DNA from: Micromonospora parva | GTDB taxonomy: Bacteria > Actinomycetota > Actinomycetes > Mycobacteriales > Micromonosporaceae | Direction of reading: 5' to 3' | Length of the DNA stretch: 64,000 nt | Assembly (NCBI RefSeq): GCF_000718515.1 | Contig: NZ_JNZS01000007.1 | Span: 372,001-436,000 of the forward strand | Part shown: positions 44,951 through 55,384 of the stretch, piece by piece | Numbering within the stretch: the stretch's first letter is position 1 | Layout of the letters: the number at the start of each line of letters is the position of its first letter | Notes under the pieces: generated by a model | What the model was told of the DNA's origin: nothing | The model's database searches: none | Seen by the model: only the letters and a program-made list of their open reading frames with translations | Translations under genes and position numbers: made by a program

Positions 44951-45318
44951 ATCCCACCCGATGCCAGCGAGAAGATCCGGGCAAAAGCCCTCCGAACGTC
45001 TAGATCACGATCAAGTCGGTCCAGTGATTCAAACCTTGCTGGGTCAAGATCGATCGTGACAATTCCGCCAGCATCTCCACCATCCGCGGAAGAGAACAGC
45101 ACGAGACACCGATAGGCACGCACAGCTTCCCCCCGCTCCTCGCGCATCAATGACTGGAGGAGCACTGCTTCTTCCTTGACTTGTCCACGGAGTGCATCCA
45201 CCGAGGTCCAGCGAGTTGCCAGACCGCGCTCCTCTGCCTCTATCTGGATTTCGAGTAGCGTATCGAAACTGATTCGACAAACGCGGAAGTCGTTGTCAGA
45301 TGACTGAATCATAGGCAT
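44911..45318 (-). CDS. Probable immunity protein for the RHS toxin
   Basis: A 135-residue acidic protein (frequent Asp/Glu, e.g. RFESLDRLDRDLDVRRAFAR) with no family that I recognise. It begins five bases after the RHS toxin stop on the same strand and is clearly less GC-rich than the surroundings, both typical of the immunity gene of a polymorphic toxin cassette. It should bind and neutralise the C-terminal toxin in the cytoplasm. Its last 12 codons and stop lie inside the 99-bp direct repeat, so the gene end may have been supplied by the recombination junction. The role is inferred from position. Confidence 0.7.
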   Translation of the reverse strand: MPMIQSSDNDFRVCRISFDTLLEIQIEAEERGLATRWTSVDALRGQVKEEAVLLQSLMREERGEAVRAYRCLVLFSSADGGDAGGIVTIDLDPARFESLDRLDRDLDVRRAFARIFSLASGGIALEDLSACSDTP

Positions 45319-45323
45319 GAATA

Positions 45324-48300
45324 CTACTCTCCGTCGCGTACCTGGATCTTGATTTCGGTGTTTGGGTCAATGCGCCCGTCTTGAATCCGTGTTTGGAGCT
45401 CGTCCCAACGGTGATGACCGCCAAGGATCGTGCCGTTACGCGAAACGACGATTCCATCACCCATTGGAGCGTTGTTGATCCCGTCCAGGAGTTCGTCGTT
45501 GCTCAGATACTCGTGGTACCACTGAGACGCCGGATCCCGCGTGGACTGGCCCGGCTTATATCTCCCGGCGAGGCCACTAGCCGTTTCGGCCGTCGTCGAC
45601 CAACACCCAGTGTTATGCACAAGTACAGGAGTCGTGCCAGCCAACACATAGTACGTGTGAATATCATCGACTGTGAGGTTGTAGGCGCTTGCTCGGTGGG
45701 CGGTCGTCCAGTCTATCCCGTTGGCAGGGAGTCGCTTGCCGGTGCCCGTGTAGAGACTATCTCCGTGGTCTAGCTGTTGGCTTTGCTGCCATTGCTTGTC
45801 CGTTGCGTTCCAGAACGGGTGGTCTTCCGTGGTGGTGATGCTTGTGCCGTCGGCGAGTTTGAGTGCGACGAGTTGGTCGTCGTGTACCCAGACGTGCGTT
45901 ACGATCCGCGGGCCTTCTTCCCCGGTTTCGGGGTCGGTAGCAAGAACCTCGTCGCCTGGGGTGATCTCGCTGATTGGTTTCGTGGTGCCGTCGGCGAGGA
46001 GGACCTTTGTCTCGGCGGAGAAGCTGCAGGCCTTCGCTGCAAGGTTGGCGAGCCTCTTCGCGCCTGCGGCTTCTCCGATAATGGGTAGCATCGCAGCGGC
46101 GGATAGTGCGGCGCCTTTCCAGTCTCCGCGTGAGAGGGCGATGGCCGCGCTGAGGCCGTCGGCCGGCTCACCGACGACGGGGAGAAATCCGATGATGGTG
46201 AGGAGCGCTTCGAGGTCGCCGCCGCTGGAGTAGTACTGCGTGATGCACATGCTGTCGCCGCCACAAAGGACTTCGATGGTCGCCTGGTCGGGGTCCATCC
46301 GATTGCCTTGGACGAGGTTCCGCATCATTTCGCAGTTTTTACCGAGGTAGCCTGCGCAGACATAGTGCCTTTCGGTGAAGGTCGCCAGGAAGGCCTCTTT
46401 CGCTTCTTGGCGGGCTTCCCCTGCGTCCTTGTGCGTCGCCGCGATGCTCGTGTCGGTGTGGGGACTTGAAGGAGGGGGCGAGGTTGTATTGCCGGGTGTA
46501 GGCGCTCCCCAGGTGTCCGAGCAATGGCCGTTGTCGCAGGCTTGACCGCCCCCGGGGTCGAGTCCGCTGGGGTCGGAGAGGGTGACGGGGTTGTTGTTGG
46601 CGTAGGAGTAGCCGCTCCAGTGTTGGGGGTCGGTGAGGTCCATTAGGGGGTCGACGCTGATGAATCGACCGATGGAGGGGTCGTATTCTCTGGCGCCGAG
46701 GTGGGTGAGGCCGGTGGGGTCTTGGGTGCCGCCAACGAAGCCCTTGTCCATACCGGCTGCCCAGGTGCCGATGGTGGCGCCTCGTTGTTCGCCGTAGGGG
46801 GTCATGCGGCGTTTGGCTACGGCGAGGGTGGTGGCGTTGATGGTGAGTTCGGCGGTGCCGTGGTGGTCGCTGGTGATCCAGTTCAGGCCGGTGGCGGTGC
46901 GGATGGCGATGGTTTGGCCGGCGTGGGTGTAGTAGCGGGTGGCTTTTTTGGTGGTGCCGCTGGTGGTGTAGCGGACTTCGGTGCCGTCGGGGAGGTAGAG
47001 GGTTTTGCCGGTGGCGTCGGTTCGGACGAGTCGATTGCCGTCGGCGTCGTAGATATAGCTGGTCGTGGTGGAGTCAGTGGAGCTCAGGACCTTCCCTTCG
47101 CGGTCCCAGGTGAGGGTTTGTGTGGCGCCGGTGGTGGTGGGTCGAGTTTTGGTGTTGCCAGCGTTGTCGTAGGTGTAGCCGCGGGTCCAAGTGCTAGCGC
47201 CGCTGGCGCTGACACTGGTGACGGCGTGCGGTCGGGCCGCGCCAGGGGCTGGGTAGGTGTAGGTGAAGGTGGCGTTGGTGCTGCCGTGCCGGATGTCGGT
47301 CTTGCGGTTTCCGTCGGGGCTCAGGGTCCAGGTGCGCCAGTACGGGTAGGCGGAGCCGTCGACCTGCGTCCAGGCGGTGGGTTTCGTGGTGCAGCTACCG
47401 CTTTCCGGGGACCACGCCTCGGTCAGGCGACGCAGGTAGTCGAGGGTGAAGCACTGGTTGTCGGCGACGCCGCCGACGGGGGTGTCGTGGATCTCGGTGA
47501 TGTTGCCCGCGGGGTCGTAGCGGTAGTTGTAATTGGCCGCTTCGGCCTTGAGTTCGGGTACGACGTTGGTGCTCGTGAGGCGGCGGGTGGGTTCGTCGAT
47601 GGTTGAGGTGACGGCGACGCGTGAGCCGTACGCGCCGAGTTGCCGCTGGGTCAGCTGGCCGAGCTTGTCGTAGATGACGGAGTAGACGTAGATCTGGGAG
47701 GCCGACAGGAGGGTTCCTGGGTCGCCGACGTCGGTGTAGCCGAACGTCAGCTTCTCTGAGGGCAGGTCGGCGGCGGCGGGCATGGTGACCTGGTAGGGCT
47801 GGCCGTTTGCCCGGTAGCTGGTCGTGGTGGTGTAGGTGCAGGTGTTGGGGGTGGCGGCGGCGCACAGGGTGGACTCGCTGGCGGGCAGCACGACGGACGT
47901 GACGGTGGGTCGACCGTAGGCGTCGTATTCATCGATTCGGGAGTCGTAGCGGTTGCCGTTGGCGAAGCGTGAGGCGGACGAGATCTTGCCCTTGCCGTTG
48001 GCCCTGGTGTCGTACACCCAGTTGCTACGCAGAGCGCCGGTGACGGAGTCGTCGCGCATGCTGATCTTGCGGCCGAGCTCGTCGTAGGTGTAGGCCGTGG
48101 TGGCGGTGCCCGTGCCGGTGCCGACTTGAATCTTGGTGGTTGCGATGTTGCCGGCGACGTCGTAGGTGGTCTCGGTGGTGCCCTTGTCGGGGTCGACGGC
48201 CTTGATCTGGCGGCCGCGCAGGTCGTAGGTGTAGGACCAGACGTTGGCGCCGGTCGCGTCTGTGAGGGTCTTGGTCTGTCCGAGCAGGGTGTAGGTGTAG

Positions 48301-51300
48301 GTGGTCTGGTCGAATTTGGTCGTGTCGTCGCTGCCGACGTCGGCGGGGTTCTTGTACTGCCTCAGGGCGGTGGTGCGGCCTTGGGCGTCGGTGATGGTGG
48401 TGGTGGCGGTGCCGCCGGCCGGTGGGGTGGTGTTGACCCGGTCGCCGCCGTATGCGGTGGTGGTGCGCCACTTTTCCGCGCCGTTGGCGAGCAGAATCTG
48501 CGCGACCTGCCGCCCTGCGCCGTCGTAGGCGTAGGTAGTGATGGAGGGGATCTGGCCCTGTGGTTGCGCGAGGGCCGTGTCGTTGACGGCGGCGTTGGTG
48601 CTGTCCGAGTAGGGGGCGGAGGTCCAGTCGGTGGCGCCGAGGCTGTTGGTTCGGTTGTCGGTGATCGTTCGCCCGCCGACGGTTGCCTGGAGCTGGTTTT
48701 GTCGCAGTCGTAGGAACCCGTCGTAGAGGTTCACCGATTTGCGGTACGCCGTGCCGGTTGGCAGGAGGATTTCGGTGGTGACCGCTGATGGGGCGCCACT
48801 GCGGCGCAGCTTGTAGGTGAATTTTGCGCTGGCGGTCTGCGTGGCACTGTCGCGGCCGGGTACCCAGGCGTTGGTGAGCCGGCCGAGCCCGTCGTAGGTG
48901 AGGTTGGTGACAGCGCCGTTGGGGTCGGTGACCTTGGTCGCGGATCCCCAAGCCGGTGCGATGGCCGTCGTGACCGTATGGCTCTTGGGGTTGGTCACCA
49001 CGGTCTGGGTGACCAACCCGCCGTTGGCCGTCGTGTAGCCAGTGGTCGTGGTGTAGCCGCGCGGATCGGTGACCGATTGGAGTCGACCGTTGGCGTCGTA
49101 GGTGCTGCTCGAGAGCCGGGTGTAGACCGGGGTGGTGCCGCTGAACTTCTCCAGCTGCTCGGTGCGGACGACGTTGCCGCGGGTGGGTGCCTGCCCGAAG
49201 GAGCTGTCGTCGACGTAGGTGTCGAAGAAGGTGCGCGACCGATTGAGGACGGTCGACGGTTCCGCAGGGTTCGGAGCGCCGGCACAGCGGATGGACAGGG
49301 TTTCGCTTTGTGAGACCTTGTCGATCATCCAGGTGCTGTCGTTGCGGGCGTAGGTGGTGCGGGTGCAGGTGTCGTCCGCGGTGGTGGACTCGTCGCCCTG
49401 GTCTTCGACGGCGGTGGTGAGGCCGTCGGTGTTGAAGCTGACAATGGTTTTGGTGTAAAGGTGGCCGCCGACGGCCCGAGCGGTGCGTGTGCGGGTGATA
49501 TCGGTGTTGGTCATCCACGCCCGGGTGGTGATGCCTTCTCGGTTACGGGTAGCGGTCGGCCCGTTGATCCACGGATCGTTGCGCGTGGAAGAGGTTTCCG
49601 CGCCGCCTCGACCGTTGTAGGTGATGGCTTGCAGCTCGAAGCCCTGCAACGCTTCGTGGTCTTCGACCGTGCCACCCCAGGTGTCGCTGACCCATACGTC
49701 TTTGACACCGTCTGCGGCCTTGTCACCGTCCAAGCCGCGCAGGTAGCGGTGCTCGACGGCGGTCTGCTGCCCGGCCGGGTCGCCGTGATAGACAACGACT
49801 TTGCCGTAGCCGCGCCAGTCGCTCCAGGTGCGGTACTTGTCCTTGGTCAGCTCATCGTTGTTGTAGGCCCAGGCGGGGTTGTCGTAGGCGTACTCGGTGA
49901 CCTCGGTTGGCTGGTCGGTGACGGTGTCATCAAGGTCGATGCGGGTGACGACGTACTTGTGGAACCAGTCCAGGCTCAGTTCCTGGCCTTCGGGCGCGTA
50001 GTAGGAGGGCATGCACCGCTTGGTGTTGCTGGCCGGTGAAGGCAGGGTCGTGCGGGTGCAGTCTGGTCCGGAGTAGCTGACGATGACGTCGCCGCCGCTC
50101 TCGGTGTGTACGGTCTTGATTCGCCAGCGATTCAGATCCGAGCGCTGGTCGGAGGGTCCGTCAACCCGGTTGGGCAGCGGTTGGGCGCCGGTGTCGAAGG
50201 TGATTTCCGGGTCGGAGACGGCGGCGCCGCCGGCGGTGGTGACGTGGCCGGTGCGGGTGATGCCCCGCAGCCACATCGGGGTGGACTCGCCGGTGCCGGC
50301 GTTGATGAACTCGTGCCGCAGCGACCACGATTCCACGTCTGCGTAGGTGGACGTGCCGTTGCGCACCTGGGTGGTGACCTTCTTGAGCCGGCGGGCGGTC
50401 CAGTAGGTCGGGGCGCCTTGTTCGGTGCATTGGTCACCAGAGTTGCAGTACTGGTCCCACGGGGTGTCGAACCATTGCGCGTTCACCGGGTCGGAGGTCC
50501 ATGCCGCGCCCGTCCAGCAGTTCGACAGGCACCGCTCGGCGGTGTCGAACACCACTCGCAGCGGCGCGGCCTGGGCGTACTCGGCGTCCTTGCGCATGCC
50601 GTACTCAATGCGCTTGAGGTAGCCGCCGCGGTCGTAGGTGGTGCGCTTGGCGGGGTCGTTGTCCTTGGCGTAGGCGCCGCTCTCCTTGCCGTAGAAGTAG
50701 GCCATGGTGTTGGAGTTCGGGTCCACGACGTAGTCGAGGTTCCACCGCCACGCCTGCGTGCAGAAGGCGTTGACGAAGGTGGCGTCGTAGCAGGGCTCGC
50801 CAGAGTTGTTGCCGTTGACCGGGACGGTCCACACCGAGTCGGTGACCGGGTTTCCGCTGACCCAGTTGGGTAGCTTGTGGTAGCCGAAGAAGTACTGGGT
50901 CCCGTCGGTGGTGGTGACCTTCCAGTACTCGTTGTCGTTGTCGCCGTTGCCCCGCGCGGAACTCGCGAGCTTCTCAATCTTGGTGCCGTCGTCGTTGCGC
51001 AGCCGCCACACTGCCCCGTCCTTGATCAGCTCACTGGCGTGGCCGTTGAGTGACAGGGTCGCGTTGTCCGTGAACCAGCACTGGTCCCCGGTCTTGTGGT
51101 TGGGGTTGTCGTCAGCGCACGACCGGTATGTGCGTTCGATGAAGCCGGGCCAGGAGTCCCAGCCGTCACCGATCCAGGAGCCCTGGTTGTTGGTCAGCGC
51201 GGTCTTGCCGTCGATGCTGCCGGAGGAGTAGGAGAAGCTGACATTGGGAGCGGGACCGCCGAGCGCCGGCGGCATCCTCAACGGGTGGGACCACGAGAAG

Positions 51301-52166
51301 TCGCCGCTCTGGGTCGATACCTGCCACTGGCCCGCCGGGGACAGGCTGGTTGCGGTGTAATCGCCGCTGTCGCCGGAGGCACCGGCTTCGGCGGCGAGCA
51401 GCATGGGGCTGCTGCCGGTAAGGGCGATGTCGGTCGACAGGAGGCTGTCCGGAGTGTCGTTGACCGTCCGCAGGGCGCTGCGTTTCTGACACGACGACAT
51501 TTCAGGGGTGGTCAGTGCACACGCGGGTAGTGCCACCAACCGCAGCCGGGAAGCCCAGTCGCCGCCATAGGCGTCGGCGAAACCGGCGTAGTCGATCTGC
51601 AGACCGGTGCGTCCTGCCGCCGATGCGCCGTCGGCACCTTCGACCGAAACCAGAAGGCCTTGCACACCGGCCTTCTCCGTTGTCGATCGGTTGTGCACGG
51701 TCACCTTGACCGCGTCGACGCTTGCAGCGGCACTCTTGCTGAAGCCCTCGGCAGGCGGAGATATCGTCACCGGCAGCGCCCCGGCGCGGGCGCGCACCGG
51801 GCCGGTAAGACCCGCTCGAGTACTGGCAGCCTTGGCCGCGGCTGCCTGCGCCTGGCTGAGGTCGGCCGTAGCGGTGCCGGAAGGCCAGGTGATTTTCTTG
51901 GCCTTGGTCGTCACGCTCGACGCGGCATGCGTGGAGCGGCTCTTGCCGGGTACCGCGTCACGTACCACCACACCGGTGGCTTCCTTCGGCGTCGGCGCCG
52001 TCCACTTCGGTGCGGCCTCAGCTCGCTGTGCTGGTTGCCCCAGCCCGCTGGCCAGCACGGCGATCGACAGACCGCTGGCGAGCAACGCCGATCGCCACAG
52101 CCGCCGATTGAAGAAGGCCACTCGCGCTCGACCGGAACCAGTTCCACTCACCAGAACGCTCCCCAT
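45324..52166 (-). CDS. Secreted RHS/YD-repeat polymorphic toxin with Hint domain and ParB-like C-terminus
   Basis: This protein has 2280 residues from ATG 52166. An N-terminal signal region (about 1-50, with LWRSALLASGLSIAVLASGL) is followed by a SpvB/TcdB-like N-terminal part and many YD repeats (about 800-1900; DGLGRL, YDVAGN, YDADGNRL). The RHS core ends DPLMDLTDPQHWSGYSYANN and DPSGLDPGG. Near the C-terminus a polymorphic-toxin Hint domain runs from CSFSAETKVLLADGT to PVLVHNTG, and can cleave off the tip. The last 95 or so residues include GIVVSRNGTILGGHHRWDEL, resembling a ParB-like nuclease fold; this toxin assignment is tentative. The protein should be exported and deliver its tip to competing cells. 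The tip and immunity gene are less GC-rich, indicating a swapped cassette. Confidence 0.88.
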   Translation of the reverse strand: MGSVLVSGTGSGRARVAFFNRRLWRSALLASGLSIAVLASGLGQPAQRAEAAPKWTAPTPKEATGVVVRDAVPGKSRSTHAASSVTTKAKKITWPSGTATADLSQAQAAAAKAASTRAGLTGPVRARAGALPVTISPPAEGFSKSAAASVDAVKVTVHNRSTTEKAGVQGLLVSVEGADGASAAGRTGLQIDYAGFADAYGGDWASRLRLVALPACALTTPEMSSCQKRSALRTVNDTPDSLLSTDIALTGSSPMLLAAEAGASGDSGDYTATSLSPAGQWQVSTQSGDFSWSHPLRMPPALGGPAPNVSFSYSSGSIDGKTALTNNQGSWIGDGWDSWPGFIERTYRSCADDNPNHKTGDQCWFTDNATLSLNGHASELIKDGAVWRLRNDDGTKIEKLASSARGNGDNDNEYWKVTTTDGTQYFFGYHKLPNWVSGNPVTDSVWTVPVNGNNSGEPCYDATFVNAFCTQAWRWNLDYVVDPNSNTMAYFYGKESGAYAKDNDPAKRTTYDRGGYLKRIEYGMRKDAEYAQAAPLRVVFDTAERCLSNCWTGAAWTSDPVNAQWFDTPWDQYCNSGDQCTEQGAPTYWTARRLKKVTTQVRNGTSTYADVESWSLRHEFINAGTGESTPMWLRGITRTGHVTTAGGAAVSDPEITFDTGAQPLPNRVDGPSDQRSDLNRWRIKTVHTESGGDVIVSYSGPDCTRTTLPSPASNTKRCMPSYYAPEGQELSLDWFHKYVVTRIDLDDTVTDQPTEVTEYAYDNPAWAYNNDELTKDKYRTWSDWRGYGKVVVYHGDPAGQQTAVEHRYLRGLDGDKAADGVKDVWVSDTWGGTVEDHEALQGFELQAITYNGRGGAETSSTRNDPWINGPTATRNREGITTRAWMTNTDITRTRTARAVGGHLYTKTIVSFNTDGLTTAVEDQGDESTTADDTCTRTTYARNDSTWMIDKVSQSETLSIRCAGAPNPAEPSTVLNRSRTFFDTYVDDSSFGQAPTRGNVVRTEQLEKFSGTTPVYTRLSSSTYDANGRLQSVTDPRGYTTTTGYTTANGGLVTQTVVTNPKSHTVTTAIAPAWGSATKVTDPNGAVTNLTYDGLGRLTNAWVPGRDSATQTASAKFTYKLRRSGAPSAVTTEILLPTGTAYRKSVNLYDGFLRLRQNQLQATVGGRTITDNRTNSLGATDWTSAPYSDSTNAAVNDTALAQPQGQIPSITTYAYDGAGRQVAQILLANGAEKWRTTTAYGGDRVNTTPPAGGTATTTITDAQGRTTALRQYKNPADVGSDDTTKFDQTTYTYTLLGQTKTLTDATGANVWSYTYDLRGRQIKAVDPDKGTTETTYDVAGNIATTKIQVGTGTGTATTAYTYDELGRKISMRDDSVTGALRSNWVYDTRANGKGKISSASRFANGNRYDSRIDEYDAYGRPTVTSVVLPASESTLCAAATPNTCTYTTTTSYRANGQPYQVTMPAAADLPSEKLTFGYTDVGDPGTLLSASQIYVYSVIYDKLGQLTQRQLGAYGSRVAVTSTIDEPTRRLTSTNVVPELKAEAANYNYRYDPAGNITEIHDTPVGGVADNQCFTLDYLRRLTEAWSPESGSCTTKPTAWTQVDGSAYPYWRTWTLSPDGNRKTDIRHGSTNATFTYTYPAPGAARPHAVTSVSASGASTWTRGYTYDNAGNTKTRPTTTGATQTLTWDREGKVLSSTDSTTTSYIYDADGNRLVRTDATGKTLYLPDGTEVRYTTSGTTKKATRYYTHAGQTIAIRTATGLNWITSDHHGTAELTINATTLAVAKRRMTPYGEQRGATIGTWAAGMDKGFVGGTQDPTGLTHLGAREYDPSIGRFISVDPLMDLTDPQHWSGYSYANNNPVTLSDPSGLDPGGGQACDNGHCSDTWGAPTPGNTTSPPPSSPHTDTSIAATHKDAGEARQEAKEAFLATFTERHYVCAGYLGKNCEMMRNLVQGNRMDPDQATIEVLCGGDSMCITQYYSSGGDLEALLTIIGFLPVVGEPADGLSAAIALSRGDWKGAALSAAAMLPIIGEAAGAKRLANLAAKACSFSAETKVLLADGTTKPISEITPGDEVLATDPETGEEGPRIVTHVWVHDDQLVALKLADGTSITTTEDHPFWNATDKQWQQSQQLDHGDSLYTGTGKRLPANGIDWTTAHRASAYNLTVDDIHTYYVLAGTTPVLVHNTGCWSTTAETASGLAGRYKPGQSTRDPASQWYHEYLSNDELLDGINNAPMGDGIVVSRNGTILGGHHRWDELQTRIQDGRIDPNTEIKIQVRDGE

Positions 52167-52299
52167 GCGGTACAGACGACAGAGTCGACCGGCGTTGGCC
52201 GGTGTCTTGCCAAGCCCTGCGGTGGGTGGCACCGCCACCCGCCTTGTTGCTGCGCCGCCACGGCCGGCGTCTCTCCGGGCCGTGGCGGCCTTTAGCTGG

Positions 52300-55161
52300 T
52301 TACTGCGAAGCTTGTTGACAGATCTCCGAGTCCGACAGGACTCTCTGATAGGCGCGCACGTCGTCGATGTCGCCGCTGAAGTCGTGCCCGATCCTGAACG
52401 GGGCAGTGGCCGACCAGGAGGGCGGCGCGGTTGCCTCGGTGACCTCGCCTGCGCAGGAGTTCGGGTCGCCCATCACGTAGACGCGCATCTTGCCGGTGAC
52501 CCGGTCGTAGCGGCCGGCCACGTGGGCCCACTCACCGTTGGTCGGGATACCGACGTTCTGGCCCGCGCAGGAGATGGTCTTGCTGGCGCCGGTAGCGTCC
52601 GCGCTCGACAGCGTGAAGCACCAGCCGCCCCGGCCGCCGTTGGCGTCTTGGCGGTACTGCAGCTGGAACCGCGACATCCAGGACCCGTCCTGGGTAAGGA
52701 ACGTCTGCAGGGGGCGCGCCGACAGGCTGCCCGGACGTACCCATGCCATGACAGTGAAGCTCTTCGTCGTGTCCAGTACCGGCCCGCTCGTCACCGCGCC
52801 GTCCCCGACCGCACCGGACACGTGCAACGCGTTCTTCAGATAACCAGGCACGAAGTGCGCACCGCCGGTGAGCGTCCCAGGATTGCGCGCGCTGAAGCCG
52901 CTTCCGGTGTCCGCCGCAGTCTTCGCCGGGTCCGTCTCGTCGAACGTCCAGTGCGAGTACGCGTTAGGGACGGGAGAGACCCAGAACTGGTAGTCGTACG
53001 TGCTGCTGGTGTTGCCAGCGCTGTCCTTCGCCTTCACATGAAGTGTGTGGACCATGTCAGTGGCCGGGGTGTAGGTCGCCGACGCCGACGTGGTGGTGGT
53101 CGCGCTTCCGCCATCGATGTCCCAGGTGTACTCCGCGGCGCCGGCGGCCGTGAACGCGAACGTTCCCGCCGTGCCCGGCGTGGCACCCCACGACTTGAAC
53201 GGATACTGGGTAGAGGTCACGTTCGACACCGTCGGCGGGGTGTTGTCGATCGTGAAGCTGTACCAGGAACCCCATCCACTCCACAGCCCGGCTTCATCCA
53301 TGCTCGTCGCGTGCCAGTAGTAGGTGACCCCGGCCACCAGCGACCCAGCCGGCACCTTCGACGTAGCGACGCCCGTGGCATTACCTACCGTTGTCACGGA
53401 GGCGAAGGGCATCGTGGTGCTGCTGACCGCGATCGTCCCTGTCAGGCTCGCCGAGGTCCGGATCTCGAACGCGGTCCCCAACACACCGCCGAAGCGGTCC
53501 TGCACCTGTGCCCGCAAGGTCGGGGTGAAACTACGCAGCACCGCGGGTGACGCGCACTGCCGGTAGCAGTCCGTCGTGGTAGTGAACGCCAAGCCCACAG
53601 GCGGGTTCGGCTTCACGTCGAACGTGGCCACCAGGTACGTCCTGTCGGTGAAGAACTTCTTCCACCGGTCTTGAGCGCTCTCCCATTCATCTTCCTGGTT
53701 GCAGGCGCACAGGCCCACCCAGTAGGAGTTGCTGCTGCCCACTTGCGCCTGCACGTCCTGCAGAAGGGTGCCGCCTTCGAATACCGCGTCGGAGTTCTGC
53801 TGCTGCGACCCGCACCCGCCCGCTTCGTTGGCGTTGCCCTCCCAGGAGTCCAACCAGGTGGCCGATGATCCAAGAGGATACGAGGACCAGGCCAGCCGGT
53901 TGCCGCTGGACGCCGTCCAACTCCCGGTGCGGTACAGGTGCACCCAGGTTGGTTCACACGACGAGGAGTGATCCAGCTTCATCAGGACCTTGGCGGTCAA
54001 CACCGTTGTGTCACTCATCGCGGAGGTGTCGAAGCTGAAAAACGAGCGGTAACGGGCACCCGACTCCGGACTCAGTCCCACCCGCGCGGAGCTGGTGTCG
54101 TTGTTCTCCCCGTTACTACTCGCATACGCCCACTTCGACCGCAGTTTGCTGAAGGCCGGATCGATGAACAGCGGGAACGCCGCCGGCGACGCAGCCATCA
54201 TGTTCGGGTCAGGCGTCAGCGTCAGGTCGCTGCCGGAAACCGCCACCTCTACCGGAGCTGACGCAGCCAGTACTCCCGGACGCTGCGCGGTCGAGACCAG
54301 ATCGGACGGTACTGGCACCTCAGTGCCGGTCCCTGCCTGACCTGTGTCCTCTGGGCTTGCCACCCGTTCCTGCAGGCCGGGTGTGGGCGTCGAGATCGAC
54401 GAATCCCACATCACTGCCGGCGACGCCTGCAGTAACTCCTCACCCGACGCGTCCGCCAGACTCAGACCGCCGTCGACCGCGCGGGTGACCCTCATGTCGC
54501 CGCCCAGGCCGTAGCGAACCTGCCGCAACGCCGGATTAGTCGCCGCCTGCGGCGTCAACACCTCCAACACATGCCGGAACCCAGCCCGATCCGCCGTGAC
54601 GTGCAAATTCACCCCCGGCAGAACATCGTCGTAGATCGCCGTCGCCCCACTCACCCGGGGCACAGGCAGCGATCCCGGCCAGCTCAGCTCGAACGTGGCA
54701 GCGCCTTCCCGCCAGGTCACCAGCGCGCCTGTACCACCACCGGAGAACGTCATGTCCGCCGTCGAGGCCACCGGCGCGAGTCCACCAGACACAGGTCGCA
54801 GCGCCAGATCAATATCCGCCCACGTGCCGTCCTTGCGATGCACCCGTTGCGGCACCACCGCCGACTCCAACCGCCCCACACCTGACGCGTCGACGAACAC
54901 CTGCGTGGTCTCAGAGCGCTCGCCGAGCACCTCAACGCTCTCGTCACACTCGGCAGCGAGCAGCGCCGCCGCCCGGACATCCTCACGAACCAACGTCGCG
55001 CAATCCGCCGGGGCCGCAGCGGCCTGATCCGGCGTCGCTATCAGCGGCACCACCGCGCCAAGGCTCACCGACAGCAGCACAGCGGCGAACGATCCGAGCC
55101 CGCCCCAATGCCTGCCGCGCCTACGCGGCTCAGCTCCGAAGCGGAGACATGCAGCAACCAC
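52300..55161 (-). CDS. Secreted LamG/DNRLRE-type repeat protein, RHS partner
   Basis: This 953-residue exported protein has a signal peptide at about 20-48 (LLSVSLGAVVPLIATPDQAAAA). A DNRLRE-like beta-sandwich region (about 330-510, with SFFSFDTSAMSDTTVLTAKV and WVHLYRTGSWT) is followed by fibronectin/PKD-like segments (about 520-740; PPVGLAF, YYWHATSMDEAG, VKAKDSAGNTS). A C-terminal LamG domain ends it (about 750-950; SHWTFDE, FTVMAWVRPGSL, GDIDDVRAYQRVLS). It precedes the RHS toxin gene by 133 bp on the same strand, a frequent actinobacterial pair, and probably assists surface display or carbohydrate binding. GTG 55161 is the likely start; other starts nearby are possible. Confidence 0.8.
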   Translation of the reverse strand: MVAACLRFGAEPRRRGRHWGGLGSFAAVLLSVSLGAVVPLIATPDQAAAAPADCATLVREDVRAAALLAAECDESVEVLGERSETTQVFVDASGVGRLESAVVPQRVHRKDGTWADIDLALRPVSGGLAPVASTADMTFSGGGTGALVTWREGAATFELSWPGSLPVPRVSGATAIYDDVLPGVNLHVTADRAGFRHVLEVLTPQAATNPALRQVRYGLGGDMRVTRAVDGGLSLADASGEELLQASPAVMWDSSISTPTPGLQERVASPEDTGQAGTGTEVPVPSDLVSTAQRPGVLAASAPVEVAVSGSDLTLTPDPNMMAASPAAFPLFIDPAFSKLRSKWAYASSNGENNDTSSARVGLSPESGARYRSFFSFDTSAMSDTTVLTAKVLMKLDHSSSCEPTWVHLYRTGSWTASSGNRLAWSSYPLGSSATWLDSWEGNANEAGGCGSQQQNSDAVFEGGTLLQDVQAQVGSSNSYWVGLCACNQEDEWESAQDRWKKFFTDRTYLVATFDVKPNPPVGLAFTTTTDCYRQCASPAVLRSFTPTLRAQVQDRFGGVLGTAFEIRTSASLTGTIAVSSTTMPFASVTTVGNATGVATSKVPAGSLVAGVTYYWHATSMDEAGLWSGWGSWYSFTIDNTPPTVSNVTSTQYPFKSWGATPGTAGTFAFTAAGAAEYTWDIDGGSATTTTSASATYTPATDMVHTLHVKAKDSAGNTSSTYDYQFWVSPVPNAYSHWTFDETDPAKTAADTGSGFSARNPGTLTGGAHFVPGYLKNALHVSGAVGDGAVTSGPVLDTTKSFTVMAWVRPGSLSARPLQTFLTQDGSWMSRFQLQYRQDANGGRGGWCFTLSSADATGASKTISCAGQNVGIPTNGEWAHVAGRYDRVTGKMRVYVMGDPNSCAGEVTEATAPPSWSATAPFRIGHDFSGDIDDVRAYQRVLSDSEICQQASQ

Positions 55162-55384
55162 CCAAGGCCCCCGTTGATCACACCCAATGAGTGGCCGAAC
55201 TGTAGGAGCCCTGACAATCGCCTGTAAAGATCAATCACAACTTGAAAGGATCAAAGGGACAGTAGGACACCTGTCCGGCAGCAGCCTCACCTACAGTGAC
55301 TCGTTCCGCATCCGCTGCTGTTCAGCTCGTCGTAGCACCTGATCGTCTCGTCCGCAGTGGGTGGCAGCAGCCCTTGCTTCCTTA

